Source: Inmirania thermothiophila (GTDB taxonomy: Bacteria > Pseudomonadota > Gammaproteobacteria > DSM-100275). From it: 64,000 nucleotides of DNA. Below are positions 1-10,462 of the stretch, piece after piece. The position numbers and the translations under genes are program-made. Location of the stretch: assembly GCF_003751635.1 (NCBI RefSeq), contig NZ_RJVI01000003.1, positions 181,001 to 245,000 on the forward strand, read 5' to 3'. How positions within the stretch are numbered: position 1 is the stretch's first letter; every line of letters begins with the position of its first letter. The notes beneath the pieces are model-generated. The model worked only from the letters and a program-made list of their open reading frames with translations, did no database searches and was not told where the DNA came from.

Positions 1-1
1 C

Positions 2-805
2 GGGCGCTATCTGGAGGAGCTGGCGCGCCATGCACCGGCGATCCTCGAGGCCTGCCGGGGGGCGTGGGCGGGACGCGCGGAGGACGCCGACTTCGTGCGC
101 CCGGACCGCGGCGCCTTCGAGGCCTGCCCGTCGGATTCGGTGGACTATGCGGTCATGGAGCGCACCGAGGCCGCGGTGGTCCAGCCGCTGGATGCGGGCT
201 GGAGCGACGTCGGCTCGTGGTCGGCGCTGTGGCAGGCGCGCGAGCAGGACGAGGCGGGCAACGTCGTCCTCGGCGACGTCCTCGCCGAGGACGTGCGCGG
301 CTCCTACCTGCACGCCACCAGCCGCATCGTCGCCGCGGTCGGGCTCGAGGGCCACGTGGTGGTGGAGACCGCCGACGCGGTGCTGGTGGCGCCCAGGGAG
401 CGGGTCCAGGACGTCAAGGCGCTGGTCGCCCGCCTCAAGGCGGAGGGACGCGAGGAGGCGCTCCTGCACCGGCGCGTCTACCGCCCCTGGGGCAGCTACG
501 AGACGGTGGACCGGGCCGAGCGCTTCCAGGTCAAGCGGATCACGGTGAACCCCGGCGCGAGCCTGTCGCTGCAGATGCACCACCACCGGGCCGAGCACTG
601 GGTCGTGGTGCGCGGCACGGCGCGGGTGACCCGCGGCGAGGAGAGCTTCCTCCTCACGGAGAACCAGTCCACCTACATCCCGGTGGGGGTGCGCCACCGC
701 CTCGAGAACCCGGGCAAGATCCCGCTGGAGCTGATCGAGGTGCAGTCCGGGCCCTATCTGGGCGAGGACGACATCGTCCGCTTCGAGGACCGCTACGGGC
801 GCTGA
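2..805 (+). CDS. manC: Mannose-1-phosphate guanylyltransferase / mannose-6-phosphate isomerase, 3' part
   Basis: Only the C-terminal 267 codons are present; the frame is open from base 2, so the start lies left of the window. The visible part has the end of the nucleotidyltransferase domain (SVDYAVMER, then [14 protein letters not shown]) followed by the type II phosphomannose isomerase cupin: [23 protein letters not shown] and the closing region before DRYGR. Bifunctional enzymes of this family make mannose-1-phosphate from mannose-6-phosphate and then GDP-mannose, a precursor of mannose, fucose or rhamnose sugars in surface polysaccharide. It converges on the dadA-like gene with a 9-base gap. 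Family assignment is firm; which polysaccharide it serves cannot be told from here. Confidence 0.93.
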   Translation, partial: GRYLEELARHAPAILEACRGAWAGRAEDADFVRPDRGAFEACPSDSVDYAVMERTEAAVVQPLDAGWSDVGSWSALWQAREQDEAGNVVLGDVLAEDVRGSYLHATSRIVAAVGLEGHVVVETADAVLVAPRERVQDVKALVARLKAEGREEALLHRRVYRPWGSYETVDRAERFQVKRITVNPGASLSLQMHHHRAEHWVVVRGTARVTRGEESFLLTENQSTYIPVGVRHRLENPGKIPLELIEVQSGPYLGEDDIVRFEDRYGR

Positions 806-814
806 CCGCGGCCC

Positions 815-2077
815 TCAGCCGAAGCGGGCGAGGGCGTAGTCGGCGGGGTCGAGGTGCGGAGTGCGGCCGGTGACGAGATCGGCCACGAGGCGGCCCGCGC
901 CCCAGGCCAATGTCCAGCCCAGGTGGCCGGTCCCGGTGCAGAGGAAGAGCCCCTCCACCGGGGTCGGCCCGAGGATCGGTACGCCGTCGCAGCTCATGGG
1001 GCGAAGGCCCGCCCACTCGGCGATCTCGGCGCTGCGCAGGTGCGGTGCGAAGGTGGGCAGGAGCTCCTCCACGAGGCGCCTGAGCATGGCGATGCGTCCG
1101 GGGCGGACGGTGGTGTCCCAGCCCGTGAACTCGGCGGTGCCGGCGACGCGCAGGCGCCGTCCGAGAGGCGTGATCGCCAGGTGCAGGTCGTCGTCCACCA
1201 CCGGCAGGTGCAGCTCCTCCTTCCAGTCGCCGCAGGGGACGGTGATGGAATAGCCCTTGACCGGGCGGATGGGCAGGTCGAGGCCGAGGCGGCGCGCGAG
1301 CAGGGGGCTGTAGCTGCCGGCGGCGAGGACGAAGGCGTCGGCCTCCACCGGACCCTCCGTGGTCTGCACCGCGGCGAGGCGGCGGCCGCGGCGGACAAGG
1401 CCCGTGACCTCGACCCCGAAGCGGAAGACGACGCCGGCCCGGGCGGCGTGCTCGGCCACCTGGCGGCAGGCGAGGTGGGCGTCGCCGGACTCGTCGCCGG
1501 GGTAGTGGATGCCGCCGACGAGGCGCGCGCGCACCGGCGCCAGCGTCGGCTCCACCTCCAGCACGCCGTCGACGTCGAGCACGCGCGAGACGACCCCGTG
1601 CTCCTCGAGGAAGCGCGCCAGCTCCACCATGTGGCGCATGGCCTCGTGGCTGCGGAAGACCTTGAGGGTGCCGAGGGTGCGCTGATCGTAGGCGAGCCCG
1701 AGCTCGTCGCGCAGGCGGCGCAGGGTCGCGAGGCTGTAGTTGGCGAGACGGGCGTTGCGGGCGGTGTTGCGCAGGTAGCGCTCGGGTGTGGAGTTGGCGA
1801 GGAAGCGCAGGCCCCAGCCGAGCATCGACGGCAGCGCCTGCGGGCGCAGCAGCATCGGTGAGTCCTCGCGCCCGAGCCAGCGCAGCACCTTCCAGAAGAC
1901 GCCGGGGGCGTTCCAAGGGTCGGCCATGCTGGGGGTGAGCATGCCCGCGTTGGCGAAGCTGGTCTCCAGCGCCGCCCCCTCGCGCCGCTCGAGCACGGTC
2001 ACCTCCGCCCCCGCGCGGCGCAGGAACCAGGCGGCGGCCACCCCGAGCAGCCCGCTGCCGACGACCACGACCCGCAT
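815..2077 (-). CDS. dadA: FAD-dependent D-amino-acid dehydrogenase family protein (DadA-like)
   Basis: 420 residues. The N-terminus has the dinucleotide-binding GxGxxG motif (VVVGSGLLGVAAAWFL, glycines 7, 9, 12) closed by an acidic ER after the second strand, and the C-terminus has the family's second FAD contact (GTGHLGWTLAWGAG). The SFANAGMLTPS segment near residue 40 and the overall length match the DadA small subunit, which oxidises D-amino acids, passing electrons to the respiratory chain at the inner membrane face. Substrate is not provable: glycine oxidase and other DAO-type enzymes share the fold. It follows the degS-like gene on the same strand by 22 bases, so co-transcription is possible although no functional link is obvious. 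Confidence 0.82.
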   Translation of the reverse strand: MRVVVVGSGLLGVAAAWFLRRAGAEVTVLERREGAALETSFANAGMLTPSMADPWNAPGVFWKVLRWLGREDSPMLLRPQALPSMLGWGLRFLANSTPERYLRNTARNARLANYSLATLRRLRDELGLAYDQRTLGTLKVFRSHEAMRHMVELARFLEEHGVVSRVLDVDGVLEVEPTLAPVRARLVGGIHYPGDESGDAHLACRQVAEHAARAGVVFRFGVEVTGLVRRGRRLAAVQTTEGPVEADAFVLAAGSYSPLLARRLGLDLPIRPVKGYSITVPCGDWKEELHLPVVDDDLHLAITPLGRRLRVAGTAEFTGWDTTVRPGRIAMLRRLVEELLPTFAPHLRSAEIAEWAGLRPMSCDGVPILGPTPVEGLFLCTGTGHLGWTLAWGAGRLVADLVTGRTPHLDPADYALARFG

Positions 2078-2099
2078 CGCGATCCGACCTCCCTCGCTG

Positions 2100-3251
<1,152 letters not shown>

Positions 3252-3304
3252 GGCGCCGACTAAGCTAGCACGCCGCCCATCCTGCCGCCACGGAGGTGTT
3301 CCGC

Positions 3305-4063
3305 ATGGTGGATCTGCGCGCCCTGGTGGCCTATCTCGACACGCTGCTGGAGTGCGGGCGCATCCAGGACTACGCGCCCAACGGGCTGCAGGTGGAGGGC
3401 CGGGCGCGGGTCGGTCGGCTGGTGACCGGGGTGAGCGCGAGCCTCGCCCTGCTGGAGGCGGCGCGCGAGGCGGGTGCCGACGCCGTGCTCGTCCACCACG
3501 GCTACTTCTGGCGCGGCGAATCGCCCTGCGTGACGGGGATGCGGCGGGCGCGCCTGGCGCTGCTGCTGGAGGCGCAGATGAGCCTCCTCGCCTACCACCT
3601 GCCCCTGGACGCCCACCCCAAGCTCGGCAACAACGCCGCCCTCGGCCGCATCCTCGGGCTGCCCCAGGACGGACGCTTCGCCCCCGGGGAGGGGCCGGAG
3701 ATCGTCTTCTGGGGCGAGCTCCCCGAGCCGCTGCCCCTGGCGGAGCTGGCCCGGCGGGTGGCGACGCGGCTCGGGCGCGATCCGCTCGTGGTCGCGGGCG
3801 GCGAGCATCCGGTGCGGCGCATCGCCTGGTGCAGCGGGGCCGCCCAGGGCTATCTCGAGGCGGTGGCCGCGCGCGGCTTCGACGCCTACCTCAGCGGCGA
3901 GATCTCGGAGCCCACCTTCCACGCCGCGCGGGAGCTCGGCGTGCACTACCTCGCCGCCGGCCACCACGCCACCGAGCGCTACGGGGTGCGGACGCTGGGC
4001 GAGCACCTGGCGCAGCATTTCGGCATCGAGCACCGCCACGTGGAGATCGACAACCCGGTCTGA
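3305..4063 (+). CDS. Nif3-like dinuclear metal centre protein (YbgI family)
   Basis: 252 residues from the ATG at 3305, which has GGAGG eight bases upstream; an in-frame GTG at 3296 overlaps that ribosome site and is unlikely. Metal-ligand motifs of the family are visible: VHHGYFWRG (His pair), HLPLDAHPKLGNN (His, Asp) and the C-terminal AGHHATERYG with His and Glu. Homologues form toroidal hexamers with a two-metal centre. The exact function is unsettled; some annotations suggest a GTP cyclohydrolase 1 type 2 role. It lies between degS (divergent) and petA, a conserved position in many gammaproteobacteria. Confidence 0.9.
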   Translation: MVDLRALVAYLDTLLECGRIQDYAPNGLQVEGRARVGRLVTGVSASLALLEAAREAGADAVLVHHGYFWRGESPCVTGMRRARLALLLEAQMSLLAYHLPLDAHPKLGNNAALGRILGLPQDGRFAPGEGPEIVFWGELPEPLPLAELARRVATRLGRDPLVVAGGEHPVRRIAWCSGAAQGYLEAVAARGFDAYLSGEISEPTFHAARELGVHYLAAGHHATERYGVRTLGEHLAQHFGIEHRHVEIDNPV

Positions 4064-4072
4064 GCCGGGCGC

Positions 4073-4101
4073 TTGACCGGGGGGGGACGCTTCCCCATAA
4101 T
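4073..4101 (+). promoter_or_regulatory. Sigma-70-type promoter for petABC
   Basis: TTGACC at 4073-4078, 17-base spacer, CATAAT at 4096-4101 (five of six matches at both hexamers). The spacer contains GGGG and CCCC runs that could pair around ACGCTT. A leader of about 80 bases, with a run of six T at 4111-4116, separates it from petA, whose GGGAGGG ribosome site sits just before the ATG at 4189. Confidence 0.75.
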
Positions 4102-4188
4102 GCGGTCCCGATTTTTTCCCTGAAACAAAACGTTATCCGTCCATAAGGGGCTGTCGGGGCGGCCCCGGAAAATCGGCGGGAGGGCATC

Positions 4189-4782
4189 ATGGGCAACAAC
4201 GGTACGGACGTCGGGAGGCGGCGCTTCCTGACCGCGGCGACCTCGGTGGTCGGCGGGGTCGGTGCGGCCTTCGCCATCGTCCCCTTCGTGGCCTCGCTCA
4301 AGCCCAGCGCGCGTGCGCAGGCCTTGGGCGCGCCGGTGGAGGTGGACATCTCGAAGCTGGAGCCGGGCCAGCGCATGATCGTGGAGTGGCGCGGCAAGCC
4401 GGTCTGGATCGTGCGGCGCACGAAGGAGATGCTGGAGGCGCTGCCGACCCTCGACGACCAGCTGCGCGACCCCGAATCCAAGGAGCCGCAGCAGCCGCCC
4501 TACGCGCGTAACCTCTACCGCTCCATCAAGCCCGAGATCCTGGTCCTGGTGGGCATCTGCACGCACCTGGGCTGTTCGCCCCTGTACCGCCCGGAGGTCG
4601 CCCCCGAGGACCTCGGCCCCGAGTGGAAGGGGGGCTTCTTCTGCCCCTGCCACGGCTCGCGCTTCGATCTCGCGGGTCGCGTCTTCAAGGGGGTGCCGGC
4701 GCCGCTCAACCTCGTGGTGCCGCCGCACAAGTACCTCGCCGACAACCGCATCATCGTCGGTGTTGACCAGGAGGCCGCGTGA
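4189..4782 (+). CDS. petA: Ubiquinol-cytochrome c reductase, Rieske iron-sulfur subunit
   Basis: 197 residues. The N-terminus carries a twin-arginine-type signal/anchor (GRRRFLTAATS followed by a hydrophobic stretch to about residue 38), as expected for a Rieske protein exported folded. The 2Fe-2S ligands are Cys124 and His126 in CTHLGC and Cys152 and His155 in CPCHGS; Cys129 and Cys154 form the stabilising disulfide in this family. It takes an electron from ubiquinol at the Qo site of the bc1 complex and passes it to cytochrome c1. First gene of petABC; its stop overlaps the ATG of petB. Confidence 0.97.
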   Translation: MGNNGTDVGRRRFLTAATSVVGGVGAAFAIVPFVASLKPSARAQALGAPVEVDISKLEPGQRMIVEWRGKPVWIVRRTKEMLEALPTLDDQLRDPESKEPQQPPYARNLYRSIKPEILVLVGICTHLGCSPLYRPEVAPEDLGPEWKGGFFCPCHGSRFDLAGRVFKGVPAPLNLVVPPHKYLADNRIIVGVDQEAA

Positions 4783-6002
4783 TGGCGAGCGCAAAGAGCA
4801 GGTTCATGGAGTGGGTGGATGCGCGCTTCCCGGCCACCGAGCTCTGGGAGGGCCACCTCTCCAAGTACTACGCGCCCAAGAACTTCAACTTCTGGTACTT
4901 CTTCGGGTCGCTGGCGCTGCTGGTGCTGGTCAACCAGATCGTGACCGGCATCTTCCTCGCCACCGCCTACAAGCCGGACGCCAACCTCGCCTTCGCGTCG
5001 GTGGAATACATCATGCGCGACGTCGAGTGGGGGTGGCTCCTGCGCTACATGCACTCGACCGGGGCGTCGGCGTTCTTCGTCGTCGTCTATCTGCACATGT
5101 TCCGCGGACTCATGTACGGCTCCTACCGCAGCCCGCGGGAGCTGGTGTGGCTGATCGGGATGCTCATCTACCTGGGCCTGATGGCCGAGGCCTTCTTCGG
5201 CTATCTCCTGCCCTGGGGGCAGATGTCCTACTGGGGCGCGCAGGTGATCACGTCGCTGTTCGGCGCCATCCCGGTGATCGGGCCCGGTCTTGCGGAGTGG
5301 ATCCGCGGTGACTTCGTCATCTCCGATGCGACCCTGAACCGCTTCTTCTCGTTCCACATCATCCTGGTCCCGATCCTGCTGCTGGGGCTGGTGGTGGTCC
5401 ACATCATGGCCCTGCACCACGTGGGCTCCAACAACCCCGACGGGATCGAGATCAAGAAGAACAAGGACGAGAACGGCGTGCCGCTGGACGGGATCCCCTT
5501 CCACCCCTACTACACGGTGAAGGACATCATGGGGGCGGTGGCCTTCATGTTCCTGTTCGCGGTGGTGGTGTTCTACTTCCCGGAGATGGGCGGCAAGTTC
5601 CTGGAATATCCGAACTTCGAGCCGGCCAACCCGCTCAAGACCCCGGAGCACATCGCCCCCGTGTGGTACTTCACGCCCTACTACGCGATCCTGCGGGCGA
5701 TCCCCGACAAGTTCCTCGGGGTCGTGGCGATGGGGGCGGCGGTGCTGATCTTCATGGCGCTGCCCTGGCTCGACCGCAGCCCGGTCAAGTCGATCCGCTA
5801 CAAGGGGCCGCTGTTCAAGCTGGCGCTGGCGCTGTTCGCGGTGGCCTTCCTCATCCTCGGCTACCTGGGCATGCTGCCGCCGACGCCGGCGCGGACCCTC
5901 GTCGCGCGCATCTGCACCGTGATCTACTTCGCCTTCTTTGTGCTGATGCCGCTCTACAGCAAGATCGACAAGACCAAGCCGGTTCCGGAGAGGGTGACGT
6001 GA
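4782..6002 (+). CDS. petB: Cytochrome b subunit of bc1 complex
   Basis: 406 residues starting at the ATG overlapping the petA stop (TGATG); a GTG one codon earlier is also in frame but less likely. Eight hydrophobic segments are evident. The b-heme helices hold paired histidines (for example HSTGASAFFVVVYLHMFRG and HIILVPILLLGLVVVHI), and the Qo-site region is present near residue 280 (PVWYFTPYYAILRAIP, the PEWY-loop equivalent, here with V for E). The protein carries both b hemes across the inner membrane and forms the two quinone sites. Its stop overlaps the petC start, so the three subunits are translationally coupled. Confidence 0.97.
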   Translation: MASAKSRFMEWVDARFPATELWEGHLSKYYAPKNFNFWYFFGSLALLVLVNQIVTGIFLATAYKPDANLAFASVEYIMRDVEWGWLLRYMHSTGASAFFVVVYLHMFRGLMYGSYRSPRELVWLIGMLIYLGLMAEAFFGYLLPWGQMSYWGAQVITSLFGAIPVIGPGLAEWIRGDFVISDATLNRFFSFHIILVPILLLGLVVVHIMALHHVGSNNPDGIEIKKNKDENGVPLDGIPFHPYYTVKDIMGAVAFMFLFAVVVFYFPEMGGKFLEYPNFEPANPLKTPEHIAPVWYFTPYYAILRAIPDKFLGVVAMGAAVLIFMALPWLDRSPVKSIRYKGPLFKLALALFAVAFLILGYLGMLPPTPARTLVARICTVIYFAFFVLMPLYSKIDKTKPVPERVT

Positions 6003-6727
6003 TGAGGAAGATCGTTGCAATCCTGCTGCTGGCCTGGCTGCCGGGCCTGGCGGCGGCGTCCGAGGGGGGGCACCTCAAGGAGGTCGACATCGACCTCGCC
6101 GACAAGGAATCGCTGCGGCGTGGGGCGAGGCTGTTCGTCGACTACTGCCTGAGCTGCCACGGGGCCTCCTTCCACCGCTGGAACCGCATGGGGAAGGACC
6201 TCGGCATCGACGAGGAGACCCTGAAGACGGAGTACCTGCGCGGCGCCGAGAAGGTGGGCCAGCTCATGGCCGTCAACGTCGACCCCAAGCAGGCCGCCAA
6301 GTGGTTCGGCACCACGCCGCCGGACCTCACCCTGGTGGCGCGCTCGCGGGGTGTGGACTGGCTCTACACCTATCTCACCTCGTTCTATGCCGACGAGAAG
6401 CGCCCGTGGGGGGTCAACAACGCCCTCTTCAAGGACGTCGCCATGCCGTGGGTGATGGCGGATCTGCAGGGGCTGCAGCGGGCCGTGTTCACCAAGAACG
6501 CCGAGGGGCAGACGGTGATCGAGCGGCTCGAGCCCGGCACCCCGGGGAAGATGAGCCCCGAGGAGTTCGACCGCGCCGTCCGCGACCTCGTGGCCTTCAT
6601 GGCGTATCTGGGCGAGCCCATGCAGCTCGAGCGGCAGCGCCTCGGCTTCTGGGTCCTGCTCTACCTCGCGGTGCTCTTCGTCCTGAGCTACCTGCTCAAG
6701 AAGGAGTACTGGAAGGACGTGCACTGA
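6002..6727 (+). CDS. petC: Cytochrome c1 subunit of bc1 complex
   Basis: 241 residues; the ATG at 6002 overlaps the petB stop. A cleavable signal peptide (MRKIVAILLLAWLPGLAAAS) precedes the heme c site Cys49-x-x-Cys52-His53 (CLSCH). The axial Met is probably the one in KDVAMPWVM. A C-terminal membrane anchor (GFWVLLYLAVLFVLSYLL) ends in a positively charged tail, the usual cytochrome c1 topology with the heme in the periplasm. It hands electrons from the Rieske protein to soluble or membrane cytochrome c. Last gene of the bc1 operon; a strong hairpin follows at 6748. Confidence 0.97.
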   Translation: MRKIVAILLLAWLPGLAAASEGGHLKEVDIDLADKESLRRGARLFVDYCLSCHGASFHRWNRMGKDLGIDEETLKTEYLRGAEKVGQLMAVNVDPKQAAKWFGTTPPDLTLVARSRGVDWLYTYLTSFYADEKRPWGVNNALFKDVAMPWVMADLQGLQRAVFTKNAEGQTVIERLEPGTPGKMSPEEFDRAVRDLVAFMAYLGEPMQLERQRLGFWVLLYLAVLFVLSYLLKKEYWKDVH

Positions 6728-6747
6728 GCGCGTCCGCTGCGGGATGC

Positions 6748-6780
6748 GGGCGCGGGAGGCCGTCCGGGCCTCCCGCGCCC
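6748..6780 (+). terminator. Hairpin terminator after petABC
   Basis: A perfect 14-bp inverted repeat (arms 6748-6761 and 6767-6780) with a five-base loop lies 20 bases after the petC stop. The T-tract is poor (CGTTGCGTTA), so strength is uncertain, but the position between two functional units fits termination. Confidence 0.6.
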
Positions 6781-6830
6781 CGTTGCGTTACGATCATCGC
6801 CTGGACACAGCCTGCAAGGGGGGGGCAGAC

Positions 6831-7457
6831 ATGGCGCTGGCCGCGACCCGCCGCACGGTGATGACGCTGTTCTCGGACCCGCTCGATCCCTACAGCCACC
6901 AGACCCGCATCGTGCTGGCGGAGAAGGGGATCCAGGGGGAGGTGGAGTACGTCGCCCCGGGTGCGTTCCCCGAGGATCTGCTGGAGCTGAATCCGTACCA
7001 GAGCCTGCCGACGCTGCTCGACCGCGACCTGGTGCTCTACAACGCGCGGGTCATCATGGAGTACCTGGACGAGCGCTTTCCGCATCCGCCGCTGATGCCC
7101 ATCGATCCGGTGGCGAGGGCGCGCATCCGTCTCGGCATGTTCCGCATCGAGCACGACTGGTACCGGCTGATCCGCCTCATCGAGGGCGAGGACGCGACGC
7201 GCGCGGACAAGGCCCGCAGGCTGCTGCGCGACAGCCTCACGGCGAGCGCCGAGCTCTTCGAGCTCAAGCCCTTCTTCCTCAACGAGGAACTCACCCTCGC
7301 CGACTGCTGCCTGATGCCGCTGCTGTGGCGGCTGCCGGCCTGGGGGGTGGAGCTGCCGCGGGAGGCGCGCCCCGTGATCGCCTATGCCGAGCGCATGTTC
7401 GCCCGCGATGCCTTCCGGGAGAGCCTGTCCGAGGCGGAGCGGGAGCTGCGGGGCTGA
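6831..7457 (+). CDS. sspA: Stringent starvation protein A
   Basis: 208 residues from ATG 6831, preceded by a G-rich ribosome site; an upstream in-frame ATG at 6744 would run through the terminator hairpin and is rejected. It has an N-terminal thioredoxin-like domain (VMTLFSDPLDPYSHQTRIVL) and an all-helical C-terminal GST domain, without the GST catalytic residue, as in SspA. SspA binds RNA polymerase with sigma-70 and modulates stationary-phase and acid-stress transcription. The petABC-sspA-sspB order is conserved in many beta- and gammaproteobacteria. The next gene is its usual partner sspB, 39 bases on. Confidence 0.93.
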   Translation: MALAATRRTVMTLFSDPLDPYSHQTRIVLAEKGIQGEVEYVAPGAFPEDLLELNPYQSLPTLLDRDLVLYNARVIMEYLDERFPHPPLMPIDPVARARIRLGMFRIEHDWYRLIRLIEGEDATRADKARRLLRDSLTASAELFELKPFFLNEELTLADCCLMPLLWRLPAWGVELPREARPVIAYAERMFARDAFRESLSEAERELRG

Positions 7458-7496
7458 CGGGTCGCCGGCCGGCTATACTGGGGTCGAGGTGATGCC

Positions 7497-7916
7497 ATGA
7501 CGCCGAGTCGCCCCTATCTGATCCGCGCCCTCTACCAGTGGATCGTGGACAACGGGCTGACGCCGCACCTGGTGGTCGACTGTACGCGGCCGGGGGTGGA
7601 GGTGCCCGAGCGCTACGTCCAGGACGGGCGCATCGTCCTCAACGTCGCGCCGCGCGCCGTCCAGGGCCTGGTGCTGGGCAACGACGAGATCCGCTTCCAG
7701 GCCCGCTTCGCCGGCGCGCCCTACGCGGTGGCCGCGCCGGTGGCGGCGGTGATGGCCATCTACGCGCGCGAGAACGGGCGCGGCATGATGTTCACGGACG
7801 ACGACCTCGCCGCCGAGGAGGCCGATACCCCGGCGGCGAAGGACGAGGCCGGCGATGCCCACGGGGCGCGCCCCCAGGGCGGAGGGGGTCGGCCGCACCT
7901 GCGGGTGATCAAGTAG
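7497..7916 (+). CDS. sspB: ClpXP protease specificity-enhancing factor
   Basis: 139 residues. The N-terminal folded domain ([23 protein letters not shown] through [12 protein letters not shown] and [12 protein letters not shown]) matches SspB, which binds the ssrA tag on stalled proteins. A flexible acidic linker (about residues 100-125) and a short hydrophobic/basic tail (RPHLRVIK) match the ClpX-binding tail. It delivers ssrA-tagged substrates to ClpXP. It follows sspA; a TATACT at 7474-7479 could be the -10 of an internal promoter, but no good -35 is seen. Confidence 0.95.
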   Translation: MTPSRPYLIRALYQWIVDNGLTPHLVVDCTRPGVEVPERYVQDGRIVLNVAPRAVQGLVLGNDEIRFQARFAGAPYAVAAPVAAVMAIYARENGRGMMFTDDDLAAEEADTPAAKDEAGDAHGARPQGGGGRPHLRVIK

Positions 7917-7935
7917 CGGCGCGCGGGGGGCGGGG

Positions 7936-8433
7936 GTGATCGAGGTCGTCGAGGGCGACATCACCCGGCTCGAGGTGGACGCCATCGTCAACGCCGCCAA
8001 CGAGACCCTGCTCGGCGGCGGCGGTGTGGACGGCGCCATCCACCGTGCCGCGGGTCCGGAGCTTCGCGCCCACTGCGCCCGCCTCGGCGGCTGCCCCACC
8101 GGGCAGGCCCGCATCACCCCGGGCTTCCGGCTGCCGGCGCGGTGGATCATCCACACCGTGGGCCCGGTCTGGCGCGGCGGCGACCGCGGCGAGGACGCCC
8201 TCCTCGAGTCCTGCTACCGCGAGAGCTTCCGCCTCGCCCGCGAGCACGGGGTGCGCAGCATCGCTTTCCCCGCCATCAGCACCGGGGCCTACGGCTTCCC
8301 CAAGGAGCGCGCGGCGCGCATCGCCCTCGGCGTCATGCGCGCGCACGAACCCCACTTCGAGCGCATCATCGCCTGCTGCTTCGGCGCCGAGGACGCCGCC
8401 CTCTACCGGCGGCTCCTCGCGGAAGCCTCCTGA
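7936..8433 (+). CDS. Macro-domain protein, O-acetyl-ADP-ribose deacetylase type
   Basis: 165 residues, GTG start with a G-rich ribosome site. A stand-alone macro domain covers nearly the whole protein: [20 protein letters not shown] is the family's ADP-ribose loop with the catalytic Asn/Asp region, and the second loop [17 protein letters not shown] is complete. Members of this YmdB-like clade hydrolyse O-acetyl-ADP-ribose or remove ADP-ribose from proteins. The last 31 bases overlap the end of the convergent GlcD-like gene. Nothing in the context identifies a partner ADP-ribosyltransferase. Confidence 0.9.
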   Translation: MIEVVEGDITRLEVDAIVNAANETLLGGGGVDGAIHRAAGPELRAHCARLGGCPTGQARITPGFRLPARWIIHTVGPVWRGGDRGEDALLESCYRESFRLAREHGVRSIAFPAISTGAYGFPKERAARIALGVMRAHEPHFERIIACCFGAEDAALYRRLLAEAS

Positions 8434-9824
8434 TCCGGCGGCGGGAAGACCTTGCCCGGGTTCAGGATCCCGAAGGGGTCGAACTGCGCCTTGATGGCGT
8501 GGGAGAGGGCGATGACGTGCGCGTCGAGCTCGCGCCCGACGAAGGGCTGCTTCTCGAGGCCGACCCCGTGCTCGCCCGAGAGGGTGCCGTCGAGGCGCAG
8601 CACGAGGTCGAAGACCTCGGCCAGGCAGGCGCGGGCCCGCGCCATCTCGTCGGCGTCGTCCGGGTCGGCGAGGAGGTTGACGTGGATGTTGCCGTTGCCG
8701 GCGTGGCCGAAGTTGACGATGCGGATGCGGTGGCGGCGGGCAAGGGCCCCGAGGCCCTCGATCAGCGCGGGCAGGCGCGAGACCGGGACCGCCACGTCCT
8801 CGTTGATCTTCTTCGGCGCGATCTGGCGCAGCGCCGGAGAGAGCGCCTTGCGCGCCGCCCACAGCGCCGCCACCTCCGTCGCATCCCGCGCCCGCCTCAG
8901 ATCCACCAGCCCCTCCACCGAGGCGGCGCGGGCCACGGCCTCGGCGGCGTGGTCGATGCCGTGGGCGGGCCCGTCCACCTCGATCATGAGCATCGCCCCC
9001 GCCCCGGCCGGCAGGTCCGCCTCGGGGCGCTCGCGCACCAGCGCGATGGCGTTGCCGTCCATGAACTCGAGCGCGCAGGGGGTGACGGGCTGGGCCATCA
9101 CCGAGGCCACCGCCCGTGCCGCGGCGCCGACGTCGGTGTAGACGGCGCGCAGGGTGGCGGTGGCCTCGGGCAGCGGCACCAGGCGCAGCGTCGCCTCGGT
9201 GATCACCGCCAGCGTCCCCTCGGAGCCCACGAGGAGCCGCGTGAGGTCGTATCCCACCACGCCCTTGGTGGTGCGCACGCCGGTGCGGAAGGCCCGGCCG
9301 GTGCCGTCCACGGCGCGCAGGCCGAGGGTGTTCTCGCGGCAGGTCCCGTACTTCACCGCGCGCGGTCCCGCCGAGTTGTAGGCGAGGTTGCCGCCGACGG
9401 TGCAGAAGGCGGCGCTGGTGGGATCGGGCGGCCAGAAGAAGCCGTGGGCCGCGGCCGCCTCCTGCACCTCGGCGTTGGTGGCGCCGGGCTGGGCGACGAG
9501 GAGGCGGTCGTCGGGCTCCACGGCGAGGATGCGCGCCATGCGCTCGGTGCTGAGCACCACCCCGCCCGGGGTCGGCACCGCGGCGCCGGTGGTGCCGGTG
9601 CCGCGGCCCCGCGCCACGAGGGGGATGCGGTGCTCGGCGCACAGGCGCACCACCCCCGCCACCTCCTCCTCCGAGGCCGGGAAGACCACGGCCCCCGGGG
9701 CGGCATGGCGGCGGCTGTTGTCGTAGCCGTAGGGCCAGCAGTCGGCGGGCGCGGCGCGCACCGCGGCGGCGCCCACGACCCCCTCGAGGGCGGCGAGGAA
9801 GCGCTCGCCGATCCCGCCCGCCAC
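8403..9824 (-). CDS. FAD-binding oxidoreductase, GlcD / D-lactate dehydrogenase family
   Basis: 473 residues, GTG start immediately after the stop of the BON lipoprotein gene. The FAD_binding_4 (PCMH) domain occupies roughly residues 40-215 with the pyrophosphate loop [17 protein letters not shown] and the later [11 protein letters not shown] segment. The FAD-linked oxidase C-terminal domain follows and includes [13 protein letters not shown] and [11 protein letters not shown], typical of glycolate oxidase subunit D and D-lactate or D-2-hydroxyglutarate dehydrogenases. The order of domains and the length fit this family; the 2-hydroxy acid used cannot be read from sequence. No glcE/glcF partners are nearby. 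Confidence 0.88.
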   Translation of the reverse strand: MAGGIGERFLAALEGVVGAAAVRAAPADCWPYGYDNSRRHAAPGAVVFPASEEEVAGVVRLCAEHRIPLVARGRGTGTTGAAVPTPGGVVLSTERMARILAVEPDDRLLVAQPGATNAEVQEAAAAHGFFWPPDPTSAAFCTVGGNLAYNSAGPRAVKYGTCRENTLGLRAVDGTGRAFRTGVRTTKGVVGYDLTRLLVGSEGTLAVITEATLRLVPLPEATATLRAVYTDVGAAARAVASVMAQPVTPCALEFMDGNAIALVRERPEADLPAGAGAMLMIEVDGPAHGIDHAAEAVARAASVEGLVDLRRARDATEVAALWAARKALSPALRQIAPKKINEDVAVPVSRLPALIEGLGALARRHRIRIVNFGHAGNGNIHVNLLADPDDADEMARARACLAEVFDLVLRLDGTLSGEHGVGLEKQPFVGRELDAHVIALSHAIKAQFDPFGILNPGKVFPPPDQEASARSRR

Positions 9825-9825
9825 G

Positions 9826-10407
9826 TCAGTCCAGGTACTCGAAGACGCGGACGATGCGGGCCACGCCGTCGACGCCGCGGGCCCGCGCCACCACCGCGTC
9901 GGCCTCGCGCCGGTAGAGCAGCCCCATGAGGTAGACGGTCCCGTTCTCGGTCACCACCTTGACGCGGGTGGGGTCGAAGCCGGGCAGATCCTCGATGCCC
10001 ACCAGCGCGGCCTTGACGCGGCCGGTGACGAGGGCGTCGCGGGAGCGGCGGCCGAGGGTCGTGGGGGTGGCGACGGCGATCTCGTTGCGCACCGCGCGCA
10101 CCTTGGGGTGGCGCCTGGCGATGGCCTCGGCGCGGGCGCGAAGCGCCGGCGTCGGGGCCTCGCCGGTGAGGAGGACGATGCGGTTGTAGCTGGTCACGGA
10201 GACGTGGGCGCGGGCCTTGATCTCGCCGTCCCCGGCAAGCCACGAGGCCACCTTGAGCTCGATGGCCTGGTCGTCGAGCACGGCCTCTGCGGTGCGCCGG
10301 TCGTGCACCACCGCGACCCCGGTTGCGGCGCCCCCGACCACGAGCGGGGCGCAGCCCGCGGCGAGGAGCGGTGCGAGCAGGAGGGAGGCGAGCGCGATCC
10401 GGTTCAT
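9826..10407 (-). CDS. dolP: BON-domain outer-membrane lipoprotein (YraP/DolP-like)
   Basis: 193 residues from the ATG at 10407; the longer frame upstream lacks any signal peptide. The signal sequence ends in a lipobox, LLAAGC, with Cys at residue 19, and the residues after it do not carry an inner-membrane retention Asp. Two BON domains follow (about 45-115 and 120-190; TSYNRIVLLTGEAPT and TENGTVYLMGLLYR). DolP/YraP is an outer-membrane lipoprotein that helps keep the envelope and BAM complex healthy and in enterics is sigma-E controlled. It sits downstream of yraN and lpoA as in Escherichia coli. Confidence 0.9.
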   Translation of the reverse strand: MNRIALASLLLAPLLAAGCAPLVVGGAATGVAVVHDRRTAEAVLDDQAIELKVASWLAGDGEIKARAHVSVTSYNRIVLLTGEAPTPALRARAEAIARRHPKVRAVRNEIAVATPTTLGRRSRDALVTGRVKAALVGIEDLPGFDPTRVKVVTENGTVYLMGLLYRREADAVVARARGVDGVARIVRVFEYLD

Positions 10408-10462
10408 GGGTGGACTTCCCTGGATGCGAAGGATGGCGCCATGGTAGCCCAGGGCGGGGCCG

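Noticed and set aside
4515..6020. A 501-codon frame antisense to petB
   Set aside because: Charged, low-complexity translation opposite an unmistakable cytochrome b gene.
6744..6830. Upstream start for sspA
   Set aside because: The added codons run through the terminator hairpin after petC.
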